From: an uncultured Bacillota bacterium
GTDB lineage: Bacteria > Bacillota > Clostridia > Tissierellales > Tissierellaceae
Length of the DNA: 27,780 nucleotides
Direction of reading: 5' to 3'
Assembly: GCA_937951995.1 (NCBI GenBank)
Contig: CALGAG010000263.1
Location: 1-27,780 of the forward strand
Under the pieces are notes generated by a model that saw only the letters and a program-made list of their open reading frames with translations, did not search any database and was not told the origin of the DNA. Shown piece after piece: positions 7,221-15,114 of the stretch (its first letter is position 1; each line of letters starts with the position of its first letter). The translations under genes and the position numbers were made by a program.

Positions 7221-7266
7221 CAATGCACAATTTCTTGGGATGCCAGCCAGGGTCATAAGACTCTTC
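7221..7266 (-). repeat. Inverted repeat, right copy (46 bp perfect)
   Basis: Exact reverse complement of 4084-4129. It lies 26 bases after the nurA stop. With its partner it brackets a segment of about 3.1 kb. Confidence 0.92.
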
Positions 7267-7443
7267 GCTTGGCTCAGAGTGACAAATACTAAGTCATCTT
7301 GAGTGAAACTAAGGATCCTGTAGCTTTGGAGTCGTCCTCTTGAAAATGTTAATTGTGAGCTGCTTATGGAATTGATTTGATTTGGTCTATTAACTAAAGA
7401 ATCTTTTTCATTGTGAATTGTTATTTGCTTGTGCACAGCAATA

Positions 7444-7477
7444 GAAATATCCAGAATTTTTGATTCTGAGATATTTC
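7444..7477. other. Strong hairpin upstream of herA
   Basis: GAAATATC plus CAGAAT (7444-7457), loop TTTTG, then ATTCTG, one bulged A, and GATATTTC (7470-7477). This makes 14 base pairs with a single bulge. No T run follows on the plus strand. It could be a leader structure of herA mRNA or a small mobile palindrome. Confidence 0.55.
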
Positions 7478-7567
7478 AGTGACAGGGTATGAACTGTGAA
7501 TTAGAGAAGGTTTTTCATTGTGAATTGTGAATTGTGAACTGTGAATTATTAAGTGGGGTGTTAAAAA

Positions 7568-9406
7568 ATGAAGGTTGTAGGAATAACAACACAGCAGGAA
7601 TTTTACGTAGGCTCAAAGGAGAGGAACTTCCGCATAAACGAGTTCCTCCTTATCCAGGACCCCTTCCAGGAGGACCTGATTGGCGAAGTGGTGGAGGCAA
7701 GGACCTTCAACCGCTACATTCCCCTGGACATCGGAGGGGACTTTGTTGACAACGCAGTCCTTGAAAGTCTAAGGGCCCTTGGCTATGACGTGGACGAGGA
7801 CACCATCTACATCGCAAAGGTAAGGCTCCTTAACGAGGCACTTTATCCTGTCCAGACCGGGTCGGATGTCAGGCTGCCAAAGTTCCATGAAATCAAGGAC
7901 ATCATGGTAAAGACAGACCCTGAAAACGGCCTGGTACTGGGAGTCATAAGAAACACCGACGACGTGGCCCAGGACATGGATGAAAAACTCAAGGACATCC
8001 TCTACACCTTTGAGGAGGGGGGATTGAAAAGACAGCGGGAGCTTCCATTCATAATGGACTACAGGTCAATGCACCACTATCCCCACATTGGGGTTTTCGG
8101 AGGGTCCGGCTCAGGTAAGTCCTTCGGGTTGAGGGTCCTCCTTGAAGAGATCATGAAAAAGGAAATTCCTACTATAGTTCTGGACCCCCATTTTGAGATG
8201 GACTTCTCCGAGAGTCCAGAATACCTGAAGGAGGGTGAAGAAAGCTTCGCCTCCATGTTTGCATGTCTTCAGGTTGGAGCCCATGTAGGTGTAAGGTTTG
8301 AGGACCTTTCAGCGGGAGATTTGAAGAACCTCCTGGATGCGGCAAGTCCCCTTTCCGATGCCATGAACGGGGTTGTGGATGTGATGTTTAAGAGAAGGGA
8401 CTCCTTCACTAGCTTTTTAGGCAGGCTTGAGGGCCTGACCGAAGCCCAGGAGGAAGGGTCCCTGGAGCGAATAGAAAGAAGGATAGCAGGTGCCACATCC
8501 CAAAGTGAGAGGGAATCCTGGGAGGACAGGAAGGACCTCTACCTATCCTACGACAAGACCTGCAACTACAATTCGGTGAAGGGCGTCCTGTGGAGGCTGA
8601 GAAGGCTCTCCAACGAGGGCATATTCTCAAAGGACAGCAGGGAAATCGAGAATAAGCTCCAGGATGGAAAGCTTGTTGTAATCCAGGGAAGCACCAGGAT
8701 CCTCCAGGTCTACAGCACCTATCTGTTGAACAACATCTACCACAAGAGAAGGGACTACAAGGATTCCCTATACAAGAGGGAAGCGGGAGACTACTTCCCA
8801 CCCTTCATGATAGTCACAGACGAGGCTCACAACTTTGCACCCAAGGGCTATGATTCCCCTTCAAAGTCCATACTCCGGGAAATATCCCAGGAGGGAAGGA
8901 AGTACGGAGTCTTCCTTATCCTTGCAACCCAGAGGCCCACGCTTCTTGATGAGACCATCACGGCACAGCTCAACACCAAGTTCATCTTCAGGACCGTACG
9001 TGCCTCTGACATAGATACAATCAGGGAGGAAACCGACATAACCCAGGAGGAGGCCAAGAGATTGCCATACCTCAGGACCGGTGATGTCTTCATATCCTCA
9101 GCCCTTATGGGAAGGACCCTCTTTGCAAGGGTCAGGGCTGCCTACAGCTCAAGCCCCCACACCCTGAACCCCTTTGACGAGTTAAGGAAGCAGTCAAGGG
9201 AGGATGAGGAAAAGTACCTTCAACTGATCATGGAAAGGCTGCCCATCATGGAATCGGACCTGCTTGGAGTGATCCAGGACCTGGAAAAGGATGAAGGGGT
9301 TATCCTGACCCTTGGCAGACTGGAAGAAAAGCTCCAATTATTGGCAAAAAAGAATTATATCCAGAAAGAAGACACATTTTTGGGGTATAGATATACAAAG
9401 GTATAG
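7568..9406 (+). CDS. herA: HerA-type DNA translocase ATPase (DUF87)
   Basis: A 612-residue hexameric-type ATPase of the HerA/FtsK superfamily. The N-terminal about 100 residues resemble the HAS-barrel domain. Walker A GGSGSGKS lies at residues 178-185, Walker B MIVTDEAH at 414-421, and the sensor-like stretch LILATQRPTLLDETI follows. A long charged helical insert occupies about residues 255-330. HerA pumps DNA and activates the NurA nuclease; nurA is the preceding gene. GTGGGGTG at 7553-7560 gives a weak ribosome site seven bases before ATG 7568. The stop codon lies inside the terminator palindrome. No other defence-type gene is adjacent, so a repair role is the simpler reading. Confidence 0.9.
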   Translation: MKVVGITTQQEFYVGSKERNFRINEFLLIQDPFQEDLIGEVVEARTFNRYIPLDIGGDFVDNAVLESLRALGYDVDEDTIYIAKVRLLNEALYPVQTGSDVRLPKFHEIKDIMVKTDPENGLVLGVIRNTDDVAQDMDEKLKDILYTFEEGGLKRQRELPFIMDYRSMHHYPHIGVFGGSGSGKSFGLRVLLEEIMKKEIPTIVLDPHFEMDFSESPEYLKEGEESFASMFACLQVGAHVGVRFEDLSAGDLKNLLDAASPLSDAMNGVVDVMFKRRDSFTSFLGRLEGLTEAQEEGSLERIERRIAGATSQSERESWEDRKDLYLSYDKTCNYNSVKGVLWRLRRLSNEGIFSKDSREIENKLQDGKLVVIQGSTRILQVYSTYLLNNIYHKRRDYKDSLYKREAGDYFPPFMIVTDEAHNFAPKGYDSPSKSILREISQEGRKYGVFLILATQRPTLLDETITAQLNTKFIFRTVRASDIDTIREETDITQEEAKRLPYLRTGDVFISSALMGRTLFARVRAAYSSSPHTLNPFDELRKQSREDEEKYLQLIMERLPIMESDLLGVIQDLEKDEGVILTLGRLEEKLQLLAKKNYIQKEDTFLGYRYTKV

Positions 9407-9419
9407 CTATACCTTTTTT
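9397..9419 (+). terminator. Terminator overlapping the herA stop codon
   Basis: The perfect 20-bp palindrome AAAGGTATAGCTATACCTTT (9397-9416) continues into a run of T to 9419. The herA TAG (9404-9406) is in its centre. It separates herA from the glycogen operon. Confidence 0.7.
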
Positions 9420-9475
9420 CACACTTGCACAAATTGCAGATAAGGATAACCTGGAAAGAGAATGGAGGGCTGGAT

Positions 9476-11395
9476 ATGACCGATAGAAATGAAGTTCAAT
9501 ACTTCTACATAGATGATGGAGAACTGGATGCATACCTTTTTCACGAGGGAACCTTTCACAGGGCCTATGAATTCATGGGAGCGCATCCATACAAGAAGGG
9601 CAGAAAAAAAGGTCACCGGTTTGTGGTCTGGGCTCCAAGGGCCAGGGAGGTCTACCTGACAGGAGACTTCAATGGTTGGCATGAGTGGAGTCTTCCAATG
9701 GAGAGGATACCAGGCAGCGGCCTTTGGTCAATAGTTGTCCAGGATGTCCAGGATTACGACAAATACAAGTACAGGATAATTGCCGAAACTGGAGAGGTCA
9801 GGTACAAGGCGGACCCCTTTGCCTTCCATGCGGGAACAAGGCCTGAGACCGATTCCAAGGTTTACGACATAAAGGGCTTCAACTGGCAGGACAGGAAGTG
9901 GATGAGAACCAGAAAGGATAACCACCAGAATTCTCCCGTGTCAATATATGAGGTTAACCTACTCTCCTGGAAAATGAAGGAGGGGGGAGAACCCTACTCA
10001 TACAGGGAACTGGCGGATGACCTTGTCAGGTACGTAAAGAAAATGGGCTACACACACATTGAACTGATGCCAATTGCGGAGCATCCCCTGGATGCATCCT
10101 GGGGATACCAGGTCACGGGTTACTTTGCCCCAACCAGCAGGTTTGGAACACCCAAGGACTTCATGTACCTGGTGGACCAATGCCACCAGAATGAGATAGG
10201 GGTGCTTCTTGACTGGGTGCCCGCCCATTTCACCAGGGATGACCACGGTCTGGCAAGATTTGACGGAAGCTACTGCTTTGAATCCCTGGACAGGAACAGG
10301 GCTGAAAACGACCAGTGGGGGACCCTGAACTTCGACTACTCCAAGCCTGAAGTCTTGAGCTTTTTGATCTCAAACGCCCTCTACTGGCATGACTACTACC
10401 ACATAGACGGACTTAGGATAGATGCTGTTGCCTACATGATCTACCTTGATTTTGGAGGCAGGGACATAAGAAACCAGTACGGCGGCAGGGAGAACATCGA
10501 GGCCATTGAGTTCATAAAAAGGCTTAATTCGGTGGTATTTGAGAACTATCCCGGCACAATGATGATAGCCGAGGAGTCAACCGCATGGCCAAAGGTGAGC
10601 CACCCCCTTGATGAGGGAGGCCTGGGCTTTAACTACAAGTGGAACATGGGATGGATGAACGATACCCTGAAGTACATGGAGTTGGATCCCATCTACAGGA
10701 AAGACCACCACCAGGCCCTGACATTCAGTATGATGTATGCCTTTTCGGAAAGGTTCATACTTCCCCTTAGCCACGACGAGGTGGTACACGGAAAGCGATC
10801 ACTCCTGGATAAGATGCCAGGCTTCTATGAGGATAAGTTTGCCAACCTCAGACTCCTTTACCAATACATGTACGCCCACCCGGGCAAGAAGCTCCTCTTC
10901 ATGGGGGGAGAGTTTGGACAGTTTATCGAATGGAGGGAGTACGAGGGACTTGACTGGCACCTTCTGGACTATGAAATGCACCAGAAGCTCCACAAGTACG
11001 TCAAGGACCTGAATACCCTCTACAAGGACGAGAAATGCCTTTTTGAAGTGGATACATCCTACGAGGGATTCCAGTGGATCGAGCACCAGAACTGGCAGGA
11101 GAGCATCATCTCCTTTGAAAGGATAGACAAGGATGGAAACAGGCTTGTATGCATATTCAACTTTACCCCTGTTCCAAGGCCAGACTACCCAATCGGAGTC
11201 CTGGAGGAGGGAACCTACAGGACGGTCTTTACAAGTGACCATCAAAGATATGGTGGAAACACCAAGAGAATAAAATCCTACAAGGCAACCGACGAAAAGT
11301 TTCACGACAGACCATACAGCATCAGGGTTGAGCTACCCCCTCTTGGGGCAATGTATCTGAAGCTGAAGGAAGAAAAAAGGACAGGAGGGAAGTAA
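9476..11395 (+). CDS. glgB: 1,4-alpha-glucan branching enzyme
   Basis: A 639-residue GH13/CBM48 enzyme that introduces alpha-1,6 branches into glycogen. After an N-terminal CBM48 region (FVVWAPRAREVYLTGDFNGW, about residues 46-65) comes the catalytic barrel. The nucleophile is in GLRIDAVAYM (Asp316), the acid/base in MIAEEST (Glu366) and the transition-state Asp in LSHDEVVHGK (Asp434). ATG 9476 follows GGAGGG (9464-9469) by six bases; the in-frame TTG at 9425 has no such site and would add an unconserved tail. It is the first gene of the glycogen operon and has one base between its stop and the glgC start. No clear promoter was found in the 60 bases after the herA terminator. Confidence 0.95.
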   Translation: MTDRNEVQYFYIDDGELDAYLFHEGTFHRAYEFMGAHPYKKGRKKGHRFVVWAPRAREVYLTGDFNGWHEWSLPMERIPGSGLWSIVVQDVQDYDKYKYRIIAETGEVRYKADPFAFHAGTRPETDSKVYDIKGFNWQDRKWMRTRKDNHQNSPVSIYEVNLLSWKMKEGGEPYSYRELADDLVRYVKKMGYTHIELMPIAEHPLDASWGYQVTGYFAPTSRFGTPKDFMYLVDQCHQNEIGVLLDWVPAHFTRDDHGLARFDGSYCFESLDRNRAENDQWGTLNFDYSKPEVLSFLISNALYWHDYYHIDGLRIDAVAYMIYLDFGGRDIRNQYGGRENIEAIEFIKRLNSVVFENYPGTMMIAEESTAWPKVSHPLDEGGLGFNYKWNMGWMNDTLKYMELDPIYRKDHHQALTFSMMYAFSERFILPLSHDEVVHGKRSLLDKMPGFYEDKFANLRLLYQYMYAHPGKKLLFMGGEFGQFIEWREYEGLDWHLLDYEMHQKLHKYVKDLNTLYKDEKCLFEVDTSYEGFQWIEHQNWQESIISFERIDKDGNRLVCIFNFTPVPRPDYPIGVLEEGTYRTVFTSDHQRYGGNTKRIKSYKATDEKFHDRPYSIRVELPPLGAMYLKLKEEKRTGGK

Positions 11396-11396
11396 T

Positions 11397-12533
11397 ATGA
11401 TTGAAAGCAAGGTTGTTGCAATGCTTCTGGCCGGAGGTCAGGGCTCAAGACTAAAGACTTTGACCAAGAAAATAGCAAAACCCGCAGTGCCCTTTGGTGG
11501 CAAGTACAGGATCATAGATTTTGCATTGAGTAATGCAACAAATTCAGGTATTGATGACATTGGAATACTTACCCAGTACAAGCCCTACCTTCTCAACACA
11601 CACATTGGCATAGGCTCATCATGGGACTATGACAGGAACATTGGAGGCTTAAGGATACTCCCGCCATTCACATCGGAGGATGGTGGGCGATGGTACACAG
11701 GTACAGCAAATGCAGTCTTTGAGAACATTGACTTTCTGGATGAGATGAATCCGGAGTATGTGCTCATACTGTCGGGAGACCACATCTACAAGATGGACTA
11801 CACAGAGCTTCTCAGAGCCCACAAGGACAAGGGGGCTGATGTTTCAATCGCCGTCATGGAGGTCCCCTGGGATGAGGCATCCAGGTTTGGGATCATCAAT
11901 GTGGACCAGGAGAACAAGATCGTTGAGTTTGAGGAAAAGCCTGAAAACCCCAAGAACAACATGGCTTCAATGGGGATATACATGTTTGATTGGAAGCAGC
12001 TAAGGGACTACCTGATCAAGGATGATGAAAACCCTGATTCAGACAATGACTTTGGCAAGAACATACTTCCGATGATGCTGGAGGAAGGCAAGAAGATGTA
12101 TGCCTGGGTCTTTGATGGATACTGGAAGGATGTTGGAACCGTCAAGAGCTATTGGGAAGCCAACATGGACCTGCTTGACCCCATGAACACCCTTGACCTT
12201 TACGACAAGGACTGGAGGATATACACAAGAACCAGAAACCTGCCACCACAATATCTTGCGCGGAACTCAATCGTAAAGAACGCCCTGGTAAACGAGGGCT
12301 GCTATATCAGGGGTACCTTGATGAACAGCATACTCTTCAGTGATGTGGTCATAGAGGATGATGCTGTTGTGGTTGACAGCGTGGTCCATTCCAACTGCGT
12401 CATCGAGAAGGGAGCCAAGGTATACAGGGCAGTCATATCAGAAGGGATGACCGTAAAGGCAGGAGAAGTGATCGGACAGGAAGACTCAGAGAACATATAC
12501 CTTGTCTCTGAGGAAGGAATCTCGGTGGAATAA
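11397..12533 (+). CDS. glgC: Glucose-1-phosphate adenylyltransferase, catalytic subunit
   Basis: Makes ADP-glucose from ATP and glucose-1-phosphate, the committed step of glycogen synthesis. The 378 residues hold the nucleotide-binding signature LLAGGQGSRL (about residues 10-19), the KPAVPFGGKYRIIDF stretch, LSGDHIYKMDY with the catalytic Asp, VEFEEKP, and WKDVGT. A left-handed beta-helix domain with hexapeptide-like repeats forms the C-terminus. AGGAGG (11383-11388) precedes the ATG by eight bases. It is followed by glgD, its usual regulatory partner in Firmicutes. Confidence 0.96.
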   Translation: MIESKVVAMLLAGGQGSRLKTLTKKIAKPAVPFGGKYRIIDFALSNATNSGIDDIGILTQYKPYLLNTHIGIGSSWDYDRNIGGLRILPPFTSEDGGRWYTGTANAVFENIDFLDEMNPEYVLILSGDHIYKMDYTELLRAHKDKGADVSIAVMEVPWDEASRFGIINVDQENKIVEFEEKPENPKNNMASMGIYMFDWKQLRDYLIKDDENPDSDNDFGKNILPMMLEEGKKMYAWVFDGYWKDVGTVKSYWEANMDLLDPMNTLDLYDKDWRIYTRTRNLPPQYLARNSIVKNALVNEGCYIRGTLMNSILFSDVVIEDDAVVVDSVVHSNCVIEKGAKVYRAVISEGMTVKAGEVIGQEDSENIYLVSEEGISVE

Positions 12534-12546
12534 GGAGGCGAAAAGG

Positions 12547-13671
12547 ATGGAAAAATGTCTAGGAATAATTAGCGGTGCAAACATAGAAAACAACTTTGGA
12601 GCCCTTTGTGTCCACAGACCGGTATATATGCTTCCTTTTGCAGGGAGGTACAGGCTTATCGACTTCAGTCTGTCAAACATGGTCAATCACGGGATACGGA
12701 CAGTTGCAGTTTACACAGGGGAGAAGGTCAGGTCAACAATGGACCATGTGGGTGATGGAAAGGCATGGGACCTGAATAGAAGGTTCAACGGACTCTTCCT
12801 GTTTCCACCGGTCAGTCACGGCCTGTCGGCAAAAAGGACGGGGGAGATTCCCCAGTATTACACCACAAAAGACTTCTTCGACCAGGCTAAGGAAAATTAT
12901 GTATTCATAAACCACCCCAATATACTTGCCAAGGTGGACCTAAATGAGGCCTTCAGGTTTTTCAAGGAGAGTGATGCGGATATCACCTTTATCTACAAGA
13001 AGCAGAGTGACCCCTTTGGAGAGTATGTCAATACCCAAAAGATGAATATAGGTGATGACGGAACCGTTCTTAACATAGGGACAAACCTGGGTACTGAAAG
13101 AGAATTCAACATGTACCTGAAGATGGGATTCCTTAAGAAGGAGGTTTTCATGAAGCTTGTGAAGGAGGCCATCGAGAGAGGGGAGTCGGATAACCTTCTT
13201 GAGACCATCCTGATCAACAAGGACAAATACAAGCTCAACAGCTACGAGTTCAAGGGACACGTTGAGAGCATCAGGAACCTCAAAAGCTTCTACGATGCAA
13301 ACATGAACCTCTTGAAAAAGGATATAGCCAGGGAACTCTTCTATTCAAATGGAATAATATACACAAAAACAAAGGACGAACCATCAACCCTATACACTGA
13401 GGACTCATCAGTCCAGAACTCACTTGTTGCAAATGGATGCGTAATCGAAGGAACCGTTGAGAATTCAATAATATTCAGGGGAGTCAAGATCAAGAAGGGT
13501 GCAATAGTCAAGAATTCAATAATCATGCAGAAGTCTGAAATTCATGAAAATGCAGCGGTCATCAACTCCATTATGGACAAGCAGGGAATAGTTGGAGAGG
13601 ACGTAAGGATAGCCGGCAGCATGCTGATGCCCTTTATAGTTGAGAAGAAGCAGGAGATCAGAAAGGATTGA
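12547..13671 (+). CDS. glgD: Glucose-1-phosphate adenylyltransferase, regulatory subunit
   Basis: A 374-residue GlgC paralogue. The GGQGSRL nucleotide signature of GlgC is replaced by SGANIENNFGAL, while the later LPFAGRYRLIDFSLSNM and the C-terminal beta-helix are kept. This is the known pattern for GlgD, which forms a heterotetramer with GlgC and increases its activity. AGGAGG (12533-12538) sits eight bases before ATG 12547; an upstream in-frame TTG inside glgC is not supported. The gap to glgC is 13 bases and to glgA five bases. Confidence 0.94.
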   Translation: MEKCLGIISGANIENNFGALCVHRPVYMLPFAGRYRLIDFSLSNMVNHGIRTVAVYTGEKVRSTMDHVGDGKAWDLNRRFNGLFLFPPVSHGLSAKRTGEIPQYYTTKDFFDQAKENYVFINHPNILAKVDLNEAFRFFKESDADITFIYKKQSDPFGEYVNTQKMNIGDDGTVLNIGTNLGTEREFNMYLKMGFLKKEVFMKLVKEAIERGESDNLLETILINKDKYKLNSYEFKGHVESIRNLKSFYDANMNLLKKDIARELFYSNGIIYTKTKDEPSTLYTEDSSVQNSLVANGCVIEGTVENSIIFRGVKIKKGAIVKNSIIMQKSEIHENAAVINSIMDKQGIVGEDVRIAGSMLMPFIVEKKQEIRKD

Positions 13672-13676
13672 TGGGG

Positions 13677-15113
13677 ATGAAAATATTATTTGTGGCCTCT
13701 GAAATGGCCCCCTTCGCAAAGACCGGAGGCTTGGCTGATGTGGCGGGCTCACTGCCCTACGCCCTTCAGGAGGAGGGACACCAGGTGTCTGTTGTTCTTC
13801 CCCTCTATTCCAAGGTGGGAGATAAGTACAGACAGAAAATGAAAAAGGTTAGGGACTTTTATGTGGACCTTGACTGGAGGCGCCAGTACGCAGGAATCCA
13901 TCTCTACCAGGAGGATGGCCTGGATGTGTATTTCGTTGACAACGAGTACTACTTCCACAGGCATGCCCTCTACGGCATGTATGACGATGGGGAAAGGTTT
14001 GTGTTTTTCAACAAGGCTGTAGTCCAGATGATCAAGGAGCTGGACCTGGAAACCGACATAGTTCATGCAAATGACTGGCACACGGGCCTGATCCCCCTAT
14101 ACATCAAGGATTTTGGAAAGGGAGACCAGTATTACAGGGACATCAAGACCGTCTTTACAATACACAACCTCAAGTACCAGGGGATATTCCCTCCTTCAAT
14201 ACTGGGTCTTGCGGGGATATCGAGAGACTACTACCATGAGGAGGGTCTCAAGTACTACGAGATGGTGAACTTCATGAAGGCTGGAATCGTCTATTGTGAT
14301 GCCCTGACAACCGTGTCCCAATCCTATGCACAGGAGATAAAGTACGAGTTTTACGGGGAAAGTCTTCAGGGGATAATCAGAAGGCACGAGTACAAGCTAA
14401 TGGGAATAATAAACGGAATAGATTACAAGCTTTACAATCCGGAAACGGACAAGAGGATACCATACCACTATTCAAAGGAGGATCCAGGTGACAAGGCCAG
14501 GAACAAGGAGGCCCTGCAAGAGGCTTTTGGATTGCCTGTAAAGGCTGATGTTCCAGTCCTTTCAATGGTGTCAAGACTTGTGGACATGAAGGGGCTGGAC
14601 CTGGTGAGATACATCCTGGATGAGCTTCTTCAGGATGATATACAGCTTGTGGTCCTTGGAACGGGCGAAAAGGAATACGAGGATATGTTCAGACACTTCC
14701 AGTGGAAGTATCCGGACAAGATGTCAGCCCACATCTACTTCAACGAGGAGGAGGCCCACCTGGTATATGCAGGTTCGGACATTTTCCTAATGCCTTCAAT
14801 GGCAGAGCCCTGTGGAATATCCCAGCTTATTGCACTAAGGTATGGAACCGTACCTGTTGTAAGGGAAGCTGGAGGACTTAAGGATACAGTTATTCCATAC
14901 AACGGGTTCACCCAGGAGGGGACAGGATTTTCCTTTGCAAACTACAATGCCCATGAGCTTCTCCACACAATAAGGAGGGCCCTTGAGGTATATTCAGACA
15001 AGGATTCCTGGGATGGCCTTGTGAAAAGGACAATGGAGGCAAAGCACGACTGGGAGAAATCCTCAAAGGAATACACAAAACTCTACAATACATTGCTGCA
15101 CCAGAGGTGGTAA
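13677..15113 (+). CDS. glgA: Glycogen synthase (ADP-glucose, GT5)
   Basis: Extends alpha-1,4-glucan from ADP-glucose. The 478 residues begin MKILFVASE and carry the GT5 signature KTGGLADV (Lys15 onward), HANDWHTGLIPLY, TIHNLKYQGIFP, NGIDYKLYNP and, in the C-terminal Rossmann domain, MPSMAEPCGISQLIALRYG with the catalytic Glu. ATG 13677 is preferred because AAAGGA (13662-13667) lies nine bases ahead; the alternative ATG 13671 overlaps the glgD stop and would leave only three bases. It is separated by one base from the phosphorylase-like gene. Confidence 0.95.
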   Translation: MKILFVASEMAPFAKTGGLADVAGSLPYALQEEGHQVSVVLPLYSKVGDKYRQKMKKVRDFYVDLDWRRQYAGIHLYQEDGLDVYFVDNEYYFHRHALYGMYDDGERFVFFNKAVVQMIKELDLETDIVHANDWHTGLIPLYIKDFGKGDQYYRDIKTVFTIHNLKYQGIFPPSILGLAGISRDYYHEEGLKYYEMVNFMKAGIVYCDALTTVSQSYAQEIKYEFYGESLQGIIRRHEYKLMGIINGIDYKLYNPETDKRIPYHYSKEDPGDKARNKEALQEAFGLPVKADVPVLSMVSRLVDMKGLDLVRYILDELLQDDIQLVVLGTGEKEYEDMFRHFQWKYPDKMSAHIYFNEEEAHLVYAGSDIFLMPSMAEPCGISQLIALRYGTVPVVREAGGLKDTVIPYNGFTQEGTGFSFANYNAHELLHTIRRALEVYSDKDSWDGLVKRTMEAKHDWEKSSKEYTKLYNTLLHQRW

Positions 15114-15114
15114 T

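Larger units (their letters stand above)
7195..7567. repeat. Repeat-rich intergenic region between nurA and herA
   Basis: No gene is seen in these 373 bases. They contain AATTCTCAATT units next to the nurA stop and the inverted copy of the 4084-4129 sequence (7221-7266). A TCACTCTGA-type unit in reverse orientation follows (about 7262-7285). A hairpin lies at 7444-7477. GTGAATT tandem units run from 7518 to 7547 up to the herA ribosome site. The field splits what would otherwise be an adjacent nurA-herA pair, and any herA promoter must lie inside it. Confidence 0.8.

Noticed and set aside
7568..9406. HerA as part of a Sir2-HerA or DUF4297-HerA phage-defence system
   Set aside because: The neighbour is a NurA nuclease and no Sir2 or DUF4297-type effector is present in the window.
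9425..9452. TTGCAC/TAACCT promoter for the glycogen operon
   Set aside because: The -10 is poor and the spacing is 16; not convincing enough to list.
12547..13671. Loss of the GGQGSRL nucleotide motif in the second adenylyltransferase as a novelty
   Set aside because: This is the expected state of GlgD regulatory subunits in Firmicutes.
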